Origin: Cohnella lubricantis
GTDB lineage: Bacteria > Bacillota > Bacilli > Paenibacillales > Paenibacillaceae
DNA: 64,000 nt
Assembly: GCF_014212015.1 (NCBI RefSeq)
Contig: NZ_JACJVN010000024.1
Location: 58,511-122,510 of the forward strand
Direction of reading: 5' to 3'
Shown here in pieces: positions 7,579 to 16,016 of the stretch. Every line of letters begins with the position of its first letter. Positions within the stretch are counted from its first letter, which is position 1. Under the pieces are notes generated by a model. It was not told the origin of the DNA and did no database searches. It saw nothing but the letters and a program-made list of their open reading frames with translations. The position numbers were made by a program, and so were the translations under genes.

Positions 7579-8433
7579 ATGGATTACGTAAAGCCGAATC
7601 AAGTATTGAACGCGATGGTGGACGCGGGCGCGGCCAAGGCAAGCCTGAGCCCGGGGCAGATGGTCGTGCGGGGCATTCTCGGAGGCGCGATTCTCGCCTG
7701 CGCGACGACGCTCGCCTTCACCGCCGTGTCGCAGACGAACATCGGGCTGGCGGGAGCTCTTATTTTCCCCGTCGGATTCGTGATGATCGTGCTGCTCGGC
7801 CTGGAGCTGGTGACGGGAAGCTTCGCGCTTATCCCGCTGGCCGCCTTATTTAAGAAGACTTCGGTTGCGCGAATGCTATCGAGCTTCGGCTGGGCGATCG
7901 CCGGTCATCTCATCGGGTGCTTCCTCTATGCGGCGTTGTACGATTTGACCATATCGAAAATGGGCTCCGACATGAGCAGTCCGCTCATTCAGACGCTTAT
8001 TCAGACGGCGGAGGCCAAGACGATCGCGTACAAGAGCATGGGCGGCGACGGGATGCTGCTCGTCATCATCAAGGCGATGCTCTGCAACTGGATGGTGACG
8101 CTCGGCGTCGTCATGGCGATGACGTCCAGCTCAACGCTCGGCAAGGTCGTCGCCATGTGGCTGCCGATCCTGACGTTCTTCGCGCAAGGCTTCGAGCATG
8201 CCGTCGTCAATATGTTCGTCATTCCGGCCGGCATGATGCTCGGAGCGGACGTGAGCTTCGGCGACTGGTGGCTGTGGAATCAGATTCCGGTGCTCGCCGG
8301 CAACTTCATCGGAGGAGCGCTCTTCACGGGCATCATGCTCTACTGGGCGGCGAGAAGCAAGCAGCAGACGCCGTCCGAGAGCCGTCTCCCATCGCCGGGG
8401 GCCGCAGCCCCGGCCGCGGAACAAGGAGCATGA
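7579..8433 (+). CDS. nirC: Formate/nitrite transporter family channel (NirC-like)
   Basis: A 284-residue membrane protein of the FNT family, which moves nitrite or formate as a pentameric channel. Six hydrophobic segments are visible. Family signatures are the Gly-rich first helix (GILGGAILACATTLAF), the KAMLCNWMV segment and FEHAVVNMFVIPAGMM, which holds the pore-lining histidine. The C-terminal 25 residues are a polar Pro/Ala-rich tail. Its place between nirD and the siroheme gene indicates nitrite uptake or export. Its stop overlaps the next start (ATGA at 8430). Confidence 0.92.
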   Translation: MDYVKPNQVLNAMVDAGAAKASLSPGQMVVRGILGGAILACATTLAFTAVSQTNIGLAGALIFPVGFVMIVLLGLELVTGSFALIPLAALFKKTSVARMLSSFGWAIAGHLIGCFLYAALYDLTISKMGSDMSSPLIQTLIQTAEAKTIAYKSMGGDGMLLVIIKAMLCNWMVTLGVVMAMTSSSTLGKVVAMWLPILTFFAQGFEHAVVNMFVIPAGMMLGADVSFGDWWLWNQIPVLAGNFIGGALFTGIMLYWAARSKQQTPSESRLPSPGAAAPAAEQGA

Positions 8434-9197
8434 GCGCCGGCTTCGCGTCCATTGTCGGCGCGGGTCCCGGAGATCCCGAGCTGATCACGCTGAAGGCGCT
8501 GAAGCGAATCCGGGCTGCGGACGTTATTCTATACGACCGGCTGGTGAACGAGGAGCTGCTCGAATACGCGAGGCCGGACGCCGAGCGGATCTACTGCGGC
8601 AAAGCGCCTGGCCGCCATTCGATGCCGCAATGGCAGATCAACGAGCTGCTGGTCGCGCTCGTGCGGCAGGGCAAGACGGCGGTGCGTCTCAAGGGAGGCG
8701 ATCCGTTCGTCTTCGGACGCGGCGGTGAAGAGGCGCTGGCGCTCGCCGAAGCGTGGCTGCCGTACGAGATCGTGCCCGGGATCACGTCGGCCATCGGCTC
8801 CGCCGCTTCAAGCGGCATTCCGCTCACGCATCGCGGCGTCGCCGGATCATTCGCCATCGTGACGGGCAGCCTGTGCCACGACAACGAGAAGCCGCCGCGC
8901 TGGGACCTGCTCGCGCATAGCGTCGATACACTAGTCGTCTACATGGGCGTCAGCCGGCTGGGGGAGATTCGCGCGGAGCTGCTGCGCCACGGCAAGCCGG
9001 AGTCGACGCCGGTTGCGTTAATTGAGCGGGGCACGACGGCGGAGGAGCGGGTCGTCGCGGGCACGCTGGCCGACATTCACAAGCTGGCGGAAGCGATGAA
9101 GCTGGAGAATCCGGCGCTGATCGTCGTCGGAGAAGCGGTCAGCGTGAGAGAGTCGCTGCTTCGGCTGGAGGCGGAAGCGAGGCTTCGGATCGGGTGA
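8430..9197 (+). CDS. cobA: Uroporphyrinogen-III C-methyltransferase (siroheme synthesis)
   Basis: Methylates uroporphyrinogen III twice with S-adenosylmethionine to make precorrin-2, the precursor of siroheme needed by NirB. The 255 residues have the SUMT signatures VGAGPGDPELITLKAL (8-23), YDRLV, RLKGGDPFVFGRGGEEAL and the VPGITSAIGSAASSGIPLTHR block. It has only the methyltransferase domain, without the CysG dehydrogenase or HemD fusion, so the later siroheme steps must be encoded elsewhere. It is the last gene of the nir operon, coupled to the channel gene by a four-base overlap. Siroheme from it could also serve CysI at 27 kb. Confidence 0.94.
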   Translation: MSAGFASIVGAGPGDPELITLKALKRIRAADVILYDRLVNEELLEYARPDAERIYCGKAPGRHSMPQWQINELLVALVRQGKTAVRLKGGDPFVFGRGGEEALALAEAWLPYEIVPGITSAIGSAASSGIPLTHRGVAGSFAIVTGSLCHDNEKPPRWDLLAHSVDTLVVYMGVSRLGEIRAELLRHGKPESTPVALIERGTTAEERVVAGTLADIHKLAEAMKLENPALIVVGEAVSVRESLLRLEAEARLRIG

Positions 9198-9257
9198 ACG
9201 ATAGACTCCGGACAAGGATGATTCGCGGCTGCTGAGCCAGACATTCCGATTCGGTCC

Positions 9258-10484
9258 TTACCCTTCCTCCGCCGTGTACGTCTTCTGGGTACGAAGAACG
9301 GGGAAGAGCCAGTACATCCAAAGGACGGCGACGACGAGAGTGCCAATGCCGCCGATGACGGTTGCCGGTACGGCACCGACAAGCCCGGCCATCGTGCCGG
9401 ACTCGAATTCGCCTAACTGGTTCGAGGTGCCGATGAACAGCGAGTTAACCGCATTGACGCGGCCTTGCATCTCTTGGGGCGTGTTGACCTGGACGAGCGT
9501 TGAACGGATGACGACGCTCACGACGTCGGAAGCTCCGGTGAGGAACAGCGCGAATAGCGACAACCAGAGGTTGTCGGAGACGGCGAACAGGATCGTCGCC
9601 AAGGCGAACACGATGAGCGAGGCGAACAGCGTCTTGCCGATGGCTCTCTCCAGCGAGACCCGCGTCAGGATGAGCGAGACGACGAGCGCGCCGACCGCCG
9701 GCGCGGAGCGCAGCAGGCCGAGACCGAGCGAGCCGGTATGCAGGACATCCTCGGCGAAGATCGGCAGCAGCGCGGTCGCTCCGCCGAATAATACGGCGAA
9801 CAGGTCGAGCGAGATGGTGCCGATGATGATTTTGCGGGCGAATACGAACTTCAGGCCGCTGAGATAAGTGTCCACGTTGATGGCATCCAGCTTCTTCACG
9901 AAATGGATGGTCTTGACGAAGAAGATCAGCACGGCTGACACGAGGAGCGCACCCAGCGATATCAGGTAGGCGCCGGAGATGCCCCAGACGACGAGCACGC
10001 CCCCCAGCGCCGGTCCGACGATCATTGCCGTCTGCATCGCCGACGCAGACCAGGCGGCTCCCTGCGGCAGCTGCTCGCGATCGAGGATGTCCGGCACGAG
10101 AGCGGCCGAGGCGGGGCCTTCAAAGGTGCGGGCAGCTCCGAGAAGAGCAGCGGCGATCAGCAGGTGAATCGAGCCGATCCAGCCCTGTATGCTGCCAAGC
10201 ACGAGCAAGACGACCACGGCACTCTCGATCAGTTGGCAGATATAAACGATGGTTCGGCGATCGTAGCGGTCCGCAGCCTGCCCCGCCGGCAGCGTCAGCA
10301 GCAGCATAGGCAGGAATTCTGCCAGGCCGACGAGGCCTAGCTGGTAGGCGCTGTCTGTCAACGCGTACATCTGCCAGCCGATGACGACTGACAGCATTTG
10401 AAAAGCGGTGGTCGAGAAAATCCGCGCGATCCATAAACGCAGAAACGATCGGTTATGGAGCACTGACATACTGCTCTCATTCAA
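9258..10484 (-). CDS. MFS transporter, EntS/MFS_3-like
   Basis: A 12-helix major facilitator exporter of about 408 residues. It starts HNRSFLRLWIARIFSTTAFQM and has the MFS motif A region as GQAADRYDRRTIVY (about 69-82), as in enterobactin-exporter-like proteins. Substrate unknown. The start is TTG 10484 behind GAGGATGA, or ATG 10469 five codons later with a weaker site. The gene stands alone on the minus strand between the converging nir operon and capA. Confidence 0.85.
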   Translation of the reverse strand: MNESSMSVLHNRSFLRLWIARIFSTTAFQMLSVVIGWQMYALTDSAYQLGLVGLAEFLPMLLLTLPAGQAADRYDRRTIVYICQLIESAVVVLLVLGSIQGWIGSIHLLIAAALLGAARTFEGPASAALVPDILDREQLPQGAAWSASAMQTAMIVGPALGGVLVVWGISGAYLISLGALLVSAVLIFFVKTIHFVKKLDAINVDTYLSGLKFVFARKIIIGTISLDLFAVLFGGATALLPIFAEDVLHTGSLGLGLLRSAPAVGALVVSLILTRVSLERAIGKTLFASLIVFALATILFAVSDNLWLSLFALFLTGASDVVSVVIRSTLVQVNTPQEMQGRVNAVNSLFIGTSNQLGEFESGTMAGLVGAVPATVIGGIGTLVVAVLWMYWLFPVLRTQKTYTAEEG

Positions 10485-10552
10485 TGCAAGTCATCCTCTC
10501 TAGTTGTCAACGATTCGTCCTTCCTGATGGCTAGCTGTCGCAAAAGGGGATG

Positions 10553-10599
10553 TTGATCCGGACTTCATCCACTATATGAAACTTCCTGAAGCGGATCAA
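10553..10599. other. Inverted repeat of unknown role upstream of the MFS gene
   Basis: TTGATCCG (10553-10560) pairs with CGGATCAA (10592-10599). It lies between the start of the MFS gene and the capA terminator, so it could be a leader hairpin or operator of the MFS gene. There is no U-run in either direction. Confidence 0.35.
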
Positions 10600-10630
10600 T
10601 AGGAAACCAAGAAACGATAAGATAATAGCA

Positions 10631-10661
10631 ACAGACTGCCGGCGCGACGGCAGTCTGTTTT
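10631..10661. terminator. Hairpin terminator downstream of capA
   Basis: ACAGACTGCCG (10631-10641), a six-base loop and CGGCAGTCTGT (10648-10658). It lies just past the capA stop on the minus strand. The T-run is clearer on the plus side. Confidence 0.65.
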
Positions 10662-10717
10662 GCTAACGGCAGTATAGTTTGGGGGAATTCGTTTTTAAGC
10701 TTGACAGCTCCCCTCTG

Positions 10718-11842
10718 CTATTCCGCCTCCTTTTCCTTCTCCCTCACCGTGCCGTCCTTGCCGACAACCGCGTTGAACGAGATCTTGTTCAGCTTCCCAA
10801 TGATCGCCTGATTGTACTTGTCGTCCCGCAGCTTCGCCTGGGTGTTGACGATCTGTACCGGCGTGACGCTCGCTCCGACTTGGTCGTCCTCGAAGCTGAG
10901 CTTCAGGATCATGGACTGGCTGCTCTTCTCCGACTTCGAGGTGAAAATAAAATTGCCCAGCGAATAGAACACCGGCTTGCCCTTGTACCATTCGATGCCT
11001 TGCAGGCTGTGGCTGTGCGCGCCGATCACGGCGTCGACGCCCGCATCGATGAATTCCTTGGCGTACGTTCGGGCGTAATCCTCCGGATAGTCCTTCGTCT
11101 CTTTGTTCCAATGAATGAATACGATTGTATAGTCGGACTTGCTGACCGCCTTCTTAATGTAGGTCATCATCGGCTCCATCAGGTAGCCTTGGGCGATGCC
11201 GGGCTTGTTCTTGCCCGCGTACCAGCTGCCTTCGGGCAGCACGCGGCTGATGCCGATAATGGCGACCTTCTTGCCGCGAACCTCCTGTACGTACGGCTCG
11301 AACGCTTCCTCTTCATTATCCCCTGCCCCCGTGTGGCCAAGCTTGTACTCGTCCAGATTCGCGAGCGTATCCTGAAGCGCCCCCACGCCGTAATCGAGCG
11401 TATGGTTGTTGGCGACGGAGACGCCGTCGAAGCCGGCGTTCACTAGACCTTCCAGCGACTCGGGGGTCGAGCGGAAGGTGAACTGCTTATCCGCCGGCTT
11501 GCCTCTCGTCGAGACGGACGTCTCCAAGTTGCCGAACGTAATGTCGGCGTCCGCGAGCAGTTCTGCCGTCTCCTCAAACGGGTAATCGGCGCCGTACTTG
11601 GCGATGTTGCTGCCGACCGTCGATGCCAATAGAATGTCGCCGACGAGGTTGACGGTGATCGGCGGCTCTGGAAGCTCTGGAGACGGGGACGGGAGGGGAG
11701 CCGGATCGGCATCGCCATCCGCCGGAGCAAGCGGCGCAGATGCTCCCGGCGCCGCTTGCTCCGCCCAATTCGCGAGGAAGCCGGTCAGATTCAAGGGGAG
11801 GCTGCTAAGCAGGAGCAGCAACAACAGAGCCACCGTTCTCAT
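10718..11842 (-). CDS. CapA family protein (metallophosphatase-like), exported
   Basis: A 374-residue protein of the CapA/PgsA family, linked to poly-gamma-glutamate capsule export or anchoring and built on a calcineurin-like phosphoesterase fold. The N-terminus MRTVALLLLLLLSSLP is a signal peptide or anchor, followed by a Pro/Ser-rich linker. The domain then shows NLVGDILL, FGNLETSVS, VANNHTLDYG, FIHWNKE and GAHSHSLQG, the usual metal and active-site motifs. No capBC genes are nearby, so it may act on another cell-surface polymer. Start 11842 overlaps the yyaC stop by four bases. The C-terminus ends in a run of Lys/Glu. Confidence 0.88.
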   Translation of the reverse strand: MRTVALLLLLLLSSLPLNLTGFLANWAEQAAPGASAPLAPADGDADPAPLPSPSPELPEPPITVNLVGDILLASTVGSNIAKYGADYPFEETAELLADADITFGNLETSVSTRGKPADKQFTFRSTPESLEGLVNAGFDGVSVANNHTLDYGVGALQDTLANLDEYKLGHTGAGDNEEEAFEPYVQEVRGKKVAIIGISRVLPEGSWYAGKNKPGIAQGYLMEPMMTYIKKAVSKSDYTIVFIHWNKETKDYPEDYARTYAKEFIDAGVDAVIGAHSHSLQGIEWYKGKPVFYSLGNFIFTSKSEKSSQSMILKLSFEDDQVGASVTPVQIVNTQAKLRDDKYNQAIIGKLNKISFNAVVGKDGTVREKEKEAE

Positions 11843-12438
11843 TCGGATGCCTCCTTCACGCTCACCGCAATCGCATGGTACAAGCTGCGCGCGATCAGCT
11901 CGGACATGGACATGACCACATGCAGCCGTGTGCTCTGCAGCACATAGTGATCGAGGAAGCCGCCGACGTTCACGACGCCGCTCATATGGATATCGCCGAC
12001 TGGCGGCAGCTTCTTGTTCACACCCGCTCCCGGCAGAATCGGGCCTTCGCCGAGCAGGACGCAGCCGACGCTCGAGACCTTGCCAAGGCAAGCATCAATA
12101 CCGATTATGAACGGATTGGCAGCTGCGTCATGAAGCTTGTTCAGCGTCGCATCCAGATTGAGCGCGTGAACGGGCTCTTCGAGCGTTCCATACAGATCGA
12201 ACAAGGAGCTGTGATATTTGAGCAGTGTCGTTCCGGCGAGCGGTCCAAGCGCGTCCCCGGTGGAGCGGTCGGTGCCCAGACAGACGACGGCGATGCGCCG
12301 GCCGCCCCGAAGCTGGCGGAGATACTCGCCGAGCCGAGTGGACAGCCGCAACGATGCATACGGATCTGTGAAGCTGACTTTTAACATGGAAATATCGAGA
12401 GAGGGTCTGATTGCGAATTCTCCTTTACTAAGCGACAT
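11839..12438 (-). CDS. yyaC: YyaC family sporulation protein (DUF1256)
   Basis: A 199-residue protein of the YyaC/DUF1256 family, found only in endospore formers and related in fold to hydrogenase-maturation and GPR-type proteases. Recognised by RIAVVCLGTDRSTGDALGPL (about 48-67), NPFIIGIDACLG, GPILPGAGVNKKLP and VGDIHMSGVVN. Its molecular job is not settled. ATG 12438 is preferred because AAAAGGA lies ten bases upstream; an in-frame ATG at 12471 has none. It is coupled to capA (ATGA overlap), which is unusual enough to suggest the two are expressed together. Confidence 0.88.
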   Translation of the reverse strand: MSLSKGEFAIRPSLDISMLKVSFTDPYASLRLSTRLGEYLRQLRGGRRIAVVCLGTDRSTGDALGPLAGTTLLKYHSSLFDLYGTLEEPVHALNLDATLNKLHDAAANPFIIGIDACLGKVSSVGCVLLGEGPILPGAGVNKKLPPVGDIHMSGVVNVGGFLDHYVLQSTRLHVVMSMSELIARSLYHAIAVSVKEASE

Positions 12439-12632
12439 CGTTCTTTTTATCCTTTTATCAACATGATACATAACGTATCACAAGAAGGGTGTCGCTTCCT
12501 GGCGGCGAATGCAGGTTCTTTTTGCGCAAATCAGCTTTAGTCCGACCGATCTTTGTCGTAAAATAGAACAGGCAATGAATGGAAGCCGGCGGCAACCGGC
12601 AAGAGATAAACCTTTGGAGAGGGTGAGGGACG

Positions 12633-13598
12633 ATGAATTACTTGGAGAGAAGGGCGAACGATCTGCGGCAGTATCGGCCGGACACTACGGCGCCTAGCGA
12701 CTTGGACGCCTTCTGGGAGCGAACGCTGAAGGAAGCATCGGCGAGACCGCTTGCGGCTTCGCGCAAGCAGGTGGACGGCCTGTCTCCGTATACGGCTGTA
12801 CATAAAGTGACATACCAAGGATTCGACGACACGCCCATTCACGGCTGGTATTTGCTGCCTACGTTCGCGGGAGAACGCAAGCTTCCTTGCGCCGTTATTT
12901 TCCACGGGTATTCAGGGGGCAAGGGGAACCCGGAACAGCATGCGCATTGGCTGCTTCAAGGCTATGCGGTGCTGGCGATCGACGTGCGGGGACAAGGCGG
13001 AGAGACGGGGAACCTGCTCTCTCAATCGTTCGGCATGACCAAAGGGTGGCTGTCGCAAGGCTTGCTCGATCCGGACTCGCACTATTACCGGGCGATTACC
13101 GTCGATGCGCTCAAGGCGGTGGAATGGGCGGCGCAGCAGCCGGAGATTGATCCGCACCGCATCGTCACGGCCGGCGGAAGCCAAGGCGGGGGACTGGCGC
13201 TTATGACGGCGGCGCTTAGCGATCTTCCATGGCGGACGGTGGCCGACATTCCGAACATGTGCCATATGGACTTCGGCATCTTGAATTCGACAGGCTCGCT
13301 GACGGAAGCGGCGGAGTTCGTCTCGAGATTCCCGGAGCACCAGGAACAGGTGCTGAAGACGCTCAGCTACTTCGATCTGCTCAACTTGTGCGAACGGATT
13401 CGGAAGCCGGTGTTCGTCTCGGTCGGTCTGAAGGATACGGTCTGCATGCCGGAGACGATCTTCGCGGTCTACAACCGGATCAGCGCGCCGAAGCGGCTTC
13501 AGGTGTATCCGTTCAACGGACATTTCACGAGCGGCGATCATTTCGCCAAGGTGGCGGCATTCCTGCGGGAAGATGACGATTGTGTTATGATGGGATAG
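12633..13598 (+). CDS. Acetylxylan esterase / cephalosporin-C deacetylase (CE7)
   Basis: A 321-residue alpha/beta hydrolase of carbohydrate esterase family 7, which removes acetyl groups from xylo-oligosaccharides and related compounds in the cytoplasm. The family features are visible: RPLAASRKQ...YTAVHKVTYQGFDDTPIHGWYLLP, the oxyanion region HGYSGGKGN, RGQGGET, the nucleophile in GGSQGGGLAL (Ser about 182), the acid in GLKDTVCMPE and the histidine in FNGHF. There is no signal peptide. ATG 12633 follows GGAGAGGGTGAGGG. No xylan genes are adjacent. Confidence 0.92.
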   Translation: MNYLERRANDLRQYRPDTTAPSDLDAFWERTLKEASARPLAASRKQVDGLSPYTAVHKVTYQGFDDTPIHGWYLLPTFAGERKLPCAVIFHGYSGGKGNPEQHAHWLLQGYAVLAIDVRGQGGETGNLLSQSFGMTKGWLSQGLLDPDSHYYRAITVDALKAVEWAAQQPEIDPHRIVTAGGSQGGGLALMTAALSDLPWRTVADIPNMCHMDFGILNSTGSLTEAAEFVSRFPEHQEQVLKTLSYFDLLNLCERIRKPVFVSVGLKDTVCMPETIFAVYNRISAPKRLQVYPFNGHFTSGDHFAKVAAFLREDDDCVMMG

Positions 13599-13697
13599 TT
13601 ATGAGACAAGGTCGGACAAGCCCGGCAGCACCACCTTCATCATTAGAGGGAAGAGCGTATCGACTCTTCCGAGACAAAGAGGCGAAGATCAAACTCC

Positions 13698-14408
13698 ATG
13701 TTAGATAATTTGTTGTTACTTCTGAAGCTGCTTCTCATTGATATCGTATTGAGCGGCGATAACGCGGTCGTCATCGCCATGGCGAGCCGGAATTTGCCTG
13801 ACCATCTGCGCAAGCGCGCCATCTGGCTCGGGGCGTTAGGCGCCGTCGGGCTTCGGATCGTTCTCGCGGTAGCCGCGCTGGCGCTGCTGGACATTCCTGC
13901 GGTCAAGATCGTCGGGTCGCTCCTGCTTCTCTATATCGCTTACCACCTGCTGGTGGAGGACGGCGACGACAAGGAAGTGAAGGGCGCCGCCTCTCTTGGC
14001 AAAGCTGTCGGCATCATCATGGTGTCGGACCTCGTCATGAGTCTTGACAACGTAGTGGCGGTCGCCTCCGTCGCCAACAACAACATCTGGCTGATGGCGC
14101 TCGGCATCGCGCTCAGCATTCCGCTGATCATCTGGGGGAGCCAGCTGATCATGAAGCTGCTGACGCGGTTCCCGATCGTGGTATGGATCGGCTCCGCGAT
14201 TCTCGGCTATACGGCGGGCGAGATGCTGGAAGGCGTCGAAGCCGTGCAGGAGCGGCTGCCCGAGATGGGCGATTGGGGACACGTCTGGCTGCCGGTCGCG
14301 ACGGCGATTCTTGTCCTGCTGGCTGGTCTCGTCCACCGGATGATCGCATCGCGCGGCAAGGAGAAGCGAGAAGGCGACAGGGCGCGCGCCGAAGGCTCGA
14401 ATGGATAA
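13698..14408 (+). CDS. TerC family integral membrane protein (YjbE-like)
   Basis: A 236-residue membrane protein of the TerC/YjbE group, implicated in manganese efflux and metal loading of exported proteins. Seven or so hydrophobic segments are present. The two conserved acidic motifs lie within membrane helices: LIDIVLSGDNAVVIA (13-27) and VSDLVMSLDNVVAVA (about 113-127). The last 20 residues are charged and cytoplasmic-looking. The ribosome site (AGAGGCGA) is farther away than usual. A short inverted repeat (GGAAGAG/CTCTTCC, about 13650-13671) precedes it, but I see no yybP-ykoY manganese riboswitch. Confidence 0.88.
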   Translation: MLDNLLLLLKLLLIDIVLSGDNAVVIAMASRNLPDHLRKRAIWLGALGAVGLRIVLAVAALALLDIPAVKIVGSLLLLYIAYHLLVEDGDDKEVKGAASLGKAVGIIMVSDLVMSLDNVVAVASVANNNIWLMALGIALSIPLIIWGSQLIMKLLTRFPIVVWIGSAILGYTAGEMLEGVEAVQERLPEMGDWGHVWLPVATAILVLLAGLVHRMIASRGKEKREGDRARAEGSNG

Positions 14409-14440
14409 GCGCTGGCTGTGAGCCGCGCACAAGGCTCAGA

Positions 14441-14468
14441 AGGATAACGCTGCGGCGTTATCCTTTTT
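14441..14468 (+). terminator. Intrinsic terminator of terC
   Basis: GGATAACGC, loop TGCG, GCGTTATCC, then seven T. A textbook rho-independent terminator. Confidence 0.9.
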
Positions 14469-14492
14469 TTCTAGGGCGGTGGCGGGCGGCCA

Positions 14493-14528
14493 TTGACATT
14501 TGTTACTGTAATTATTATTATTACAGTA
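14493..14528 (+). promoter_or_regulatory. Promoter overlapped by a 25-bp inverted repeat
   Basis: TTGACA (14493-14498), a 17-base spacer and TATTAT (14516-14521). A dyad, TACTGTAAT (14504-14512) and ATTACAGTA (14520-14528) with a 7-base centre, covers the spacer and the -10. It should be the operator of a repressor of the IDEAL-domain gene; the regulator is unknown. Confidence 0.65.
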
Positions 14529-14599
14529 CAGCGAGGCGGCTCTGTCTCGAAGAAGGGCCTGAATAGTCTTACTATTTCGACATGAGGCGGTGGAAGGGC

Positions 14600-14971
14600 A
14601 TGAATATTCGGGCAGGCGACTGGGTAACCGGGCATACAGGCAAAGGCGAGCTCGTGCATGGCTATGTGGCATCCATCGATACCTTCCAAGGAACGATAGC
14701 GATACAAGTGACGGATTCCGATCATGAAGCGGCGATCGGCAAGGAGATCAGCCTGCCGAACCGAGCGGTTCGCAGACTGCCGGAGGAATCGATCGACCGC
14801 GAGGAGGATCTGCTGGCGCTCATCGATCTCGCGCTTGCGACGTACGACGAGCCGTGGTTCACGGAGCTGTCGTCGAAGCTGTCCGCGCTGCGAAGTCAGG
14901 CTAGACGCCAGGAGCTGCGCCGCGCCGCGCTGTCCGCGCGCAATCGGCTCGGCAGCCGGTTCGCGAACTGA
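14600..14971 (+). CDS. IDEAL-domain protein
   Basis: A 123-residue protein with a small N-terminal beta domain (MNIRAGDWVTGHTGKGELVHGYV) and an IDEAL motif (ALIDLALATYDEPWFTELS, about residues 75-93), followed by a basic helical tail rich in Arg. IDEAL domains occur in small Firmicutes proteins, some of which bind regulators such as ComK. The partner here is unknown. ATG 14600 is preferred over ATG 14582 because GAGGCGG lies nine bases upstream. It has its own promoter, operator and terminator. Confidence 0.72.
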   Translation: MNIRAGDWVTGHTGKGELVHGYVASIDTFQGTIAIQVTDSDHEAAIGKEISLPNRAVRRLPEESIDREEDLLALIDLALATYDEPWFTELSSKLSALRSQARRQELRRAALSARNRLGSRFAN

Positions 14972-15057
14972 GGCGGCGGCAGCAGCGGCGACGCAGCGCG
15001 AGGGCGGATATAAATAGACGGCATGGTATGTTGAACGCTAGTCATGCATAAATTTTC

Positions 15058-15112
15058 GACTTGAACGGTTGCTTCTGGCCCGGCGGCGGGGGAGGCGCGT
15101 TCAAGTCTTTTT
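15058..15112 (+). terminator. Intrinsic terminator of the IDEAL-domain gene
   Basis: GACTTGAACG (15058-15067) pairs with CGTTCAAGTC (15098-15107), followed by five T. The 30-base loop is GC-rich. Confidence 0.8.
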
Positions 15113-15239
15113 GCGTTCCTGCCAGTACGCAAGGCCATGTTGCCGGACAGGTGCGACCGGTCAGGCGCGAGGGAGCGAGCGGGCGAGGATGCGAGAGTGC
15201 TAGGGCGCGAGGGAGCGAAGGTGCGTCGTGGGTGTGAGA

Positions 15240-15383
15240 GTGCGAAGGTGCGAAGGTGCGTGGGTGCGAAGGTGCGTGGGTGCGAAGGTGCGTGGGTGCG
15301 AGAGTGCGAAGGTGCGTGGGTGCGAGAGTGCGAAGGTGCGTGGGTGCGAGAGTGCGAAGGTGCGAATGTGCGAAGGTGCGAGA
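15240..15383. repeat. 8-bp tandem repeat array, 18 units
   Basis: Eighteen head-to-tail copies of GTGCGNNN, where the last three bases are AAG, TGG, AGA or AAT. From unit 7 a 24-bp higher-order unit (TGG, AGA, AAG variants) repeats three times. Degenerate copies extend to about 15155 on the left and 15405 on the right. All six frames are partly open because of the repeat, so apparent long proteins here are not credible. It lies in the non-coding kilobase between two genes. Confidence 0.88.
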
Positions 15384-15412
15384 GATCGATCGCGAGAGTG
15401 CGAGGCCGATGC

Positions 15413-15597
15413 CTAAGTGTATTTGTGCAGTTATTTGTACGAGATCGAGGCGTTCCATGCGCTCTAGTTGTACTGCGTACATTTAGATAGGTCGATTAGA
15501 CTCGGTTCAGGCTAATTTCAGCCAACTAATTGCACATATGCACTTAGAAGGAGGTAACACCCTGTGCGGATGAGAATAAGTGTACAAATACACTAAG
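15413..15597. repeat. 185-bp segment bounded by 16-bp inverted repeats
   Basis: CTAAGTGTATTTGTGC (15413-15428) is matched in inverted orientation at 15582-15597 (14 of 16 positions). The segment is AT-richer than its surroundings and holds a further copy-like stretch near 15528-15548 (TGCACATATGCACTTAG). It has no coding potential. It could be a small non-autonomous (MITE-like) element, or a family of intergenic repeats; no clear target duplication was seen. Confidence 0.4.
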
Positions 15598-15720
15598 ATA
15601 CTGGATCAAGCCGTGAAGTCAGCGGGTTGGGGCGACATTCGGCGGGGCGAGCGAGTGACGGGGACGGATCAAGGCGCCGGTGGGCTTATAGTTCGCATGC
15701 AGCAGCCGGAAGCGGTGCCG

Positions 15721-16016
15721 GCGCTCGCCTTGCCTGCAGTGCGAGACGCCGGCGCTCGCCTTGCCTGCGCGCGAGACGCCGGCACTCGCCTTGCCTGCGG
15801 CGCAAGACGCCGGCGCTCGCCTTGCCTGCAGTGCGAGACGCCGGCGCTCGCCTTGCCTGCGGCGCGAGACGCCGGCGCTCGCCTTGCCTGCGGCGCGAGA
15901 CGCCGGCGCTCGCCTTGCCTGCGGCGCGAGACGCCGGCACTCGCCTTGCCTGCGCGCGAGACGCCAATGCTCGCTTTGCCTGCGGCGCAAGACGCCGGTC
16001 ACTCGCCTTGCCTGCG
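15721..16016. repeat. 30-31-bp tandem repeat array, nine and a half units
   Basis: Units begin GCGCTCGCCTTGCCTGC and end CGAGACGCCG; start positions are 15721, 15752, 15782, 15813, 15844, 15875, 15906, 15937 and 15967, with a diverging tenth from 15998. Units differ at a few bases (AGT/GGC in the middle; GCGCT/GCACT at the start). Each unit can fold into a GC-rich hairpin using GCCGGCG and CGCCGGC across unit borders. The tenth unit lies inside the last codons of the metallophosphoesterase gene. Confidence 0.9.

Noticed and set aside
13599..13697. Manganese (yybP-ykoY) riboswitch ahead of terC
   Set aside because: Only a short hairpin is present; the conserved bases are absent.
15721..16016. 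CRISPR array
   Set aside because: Units are directly adjacent with no unique spacers, and no cas genes are in the window.
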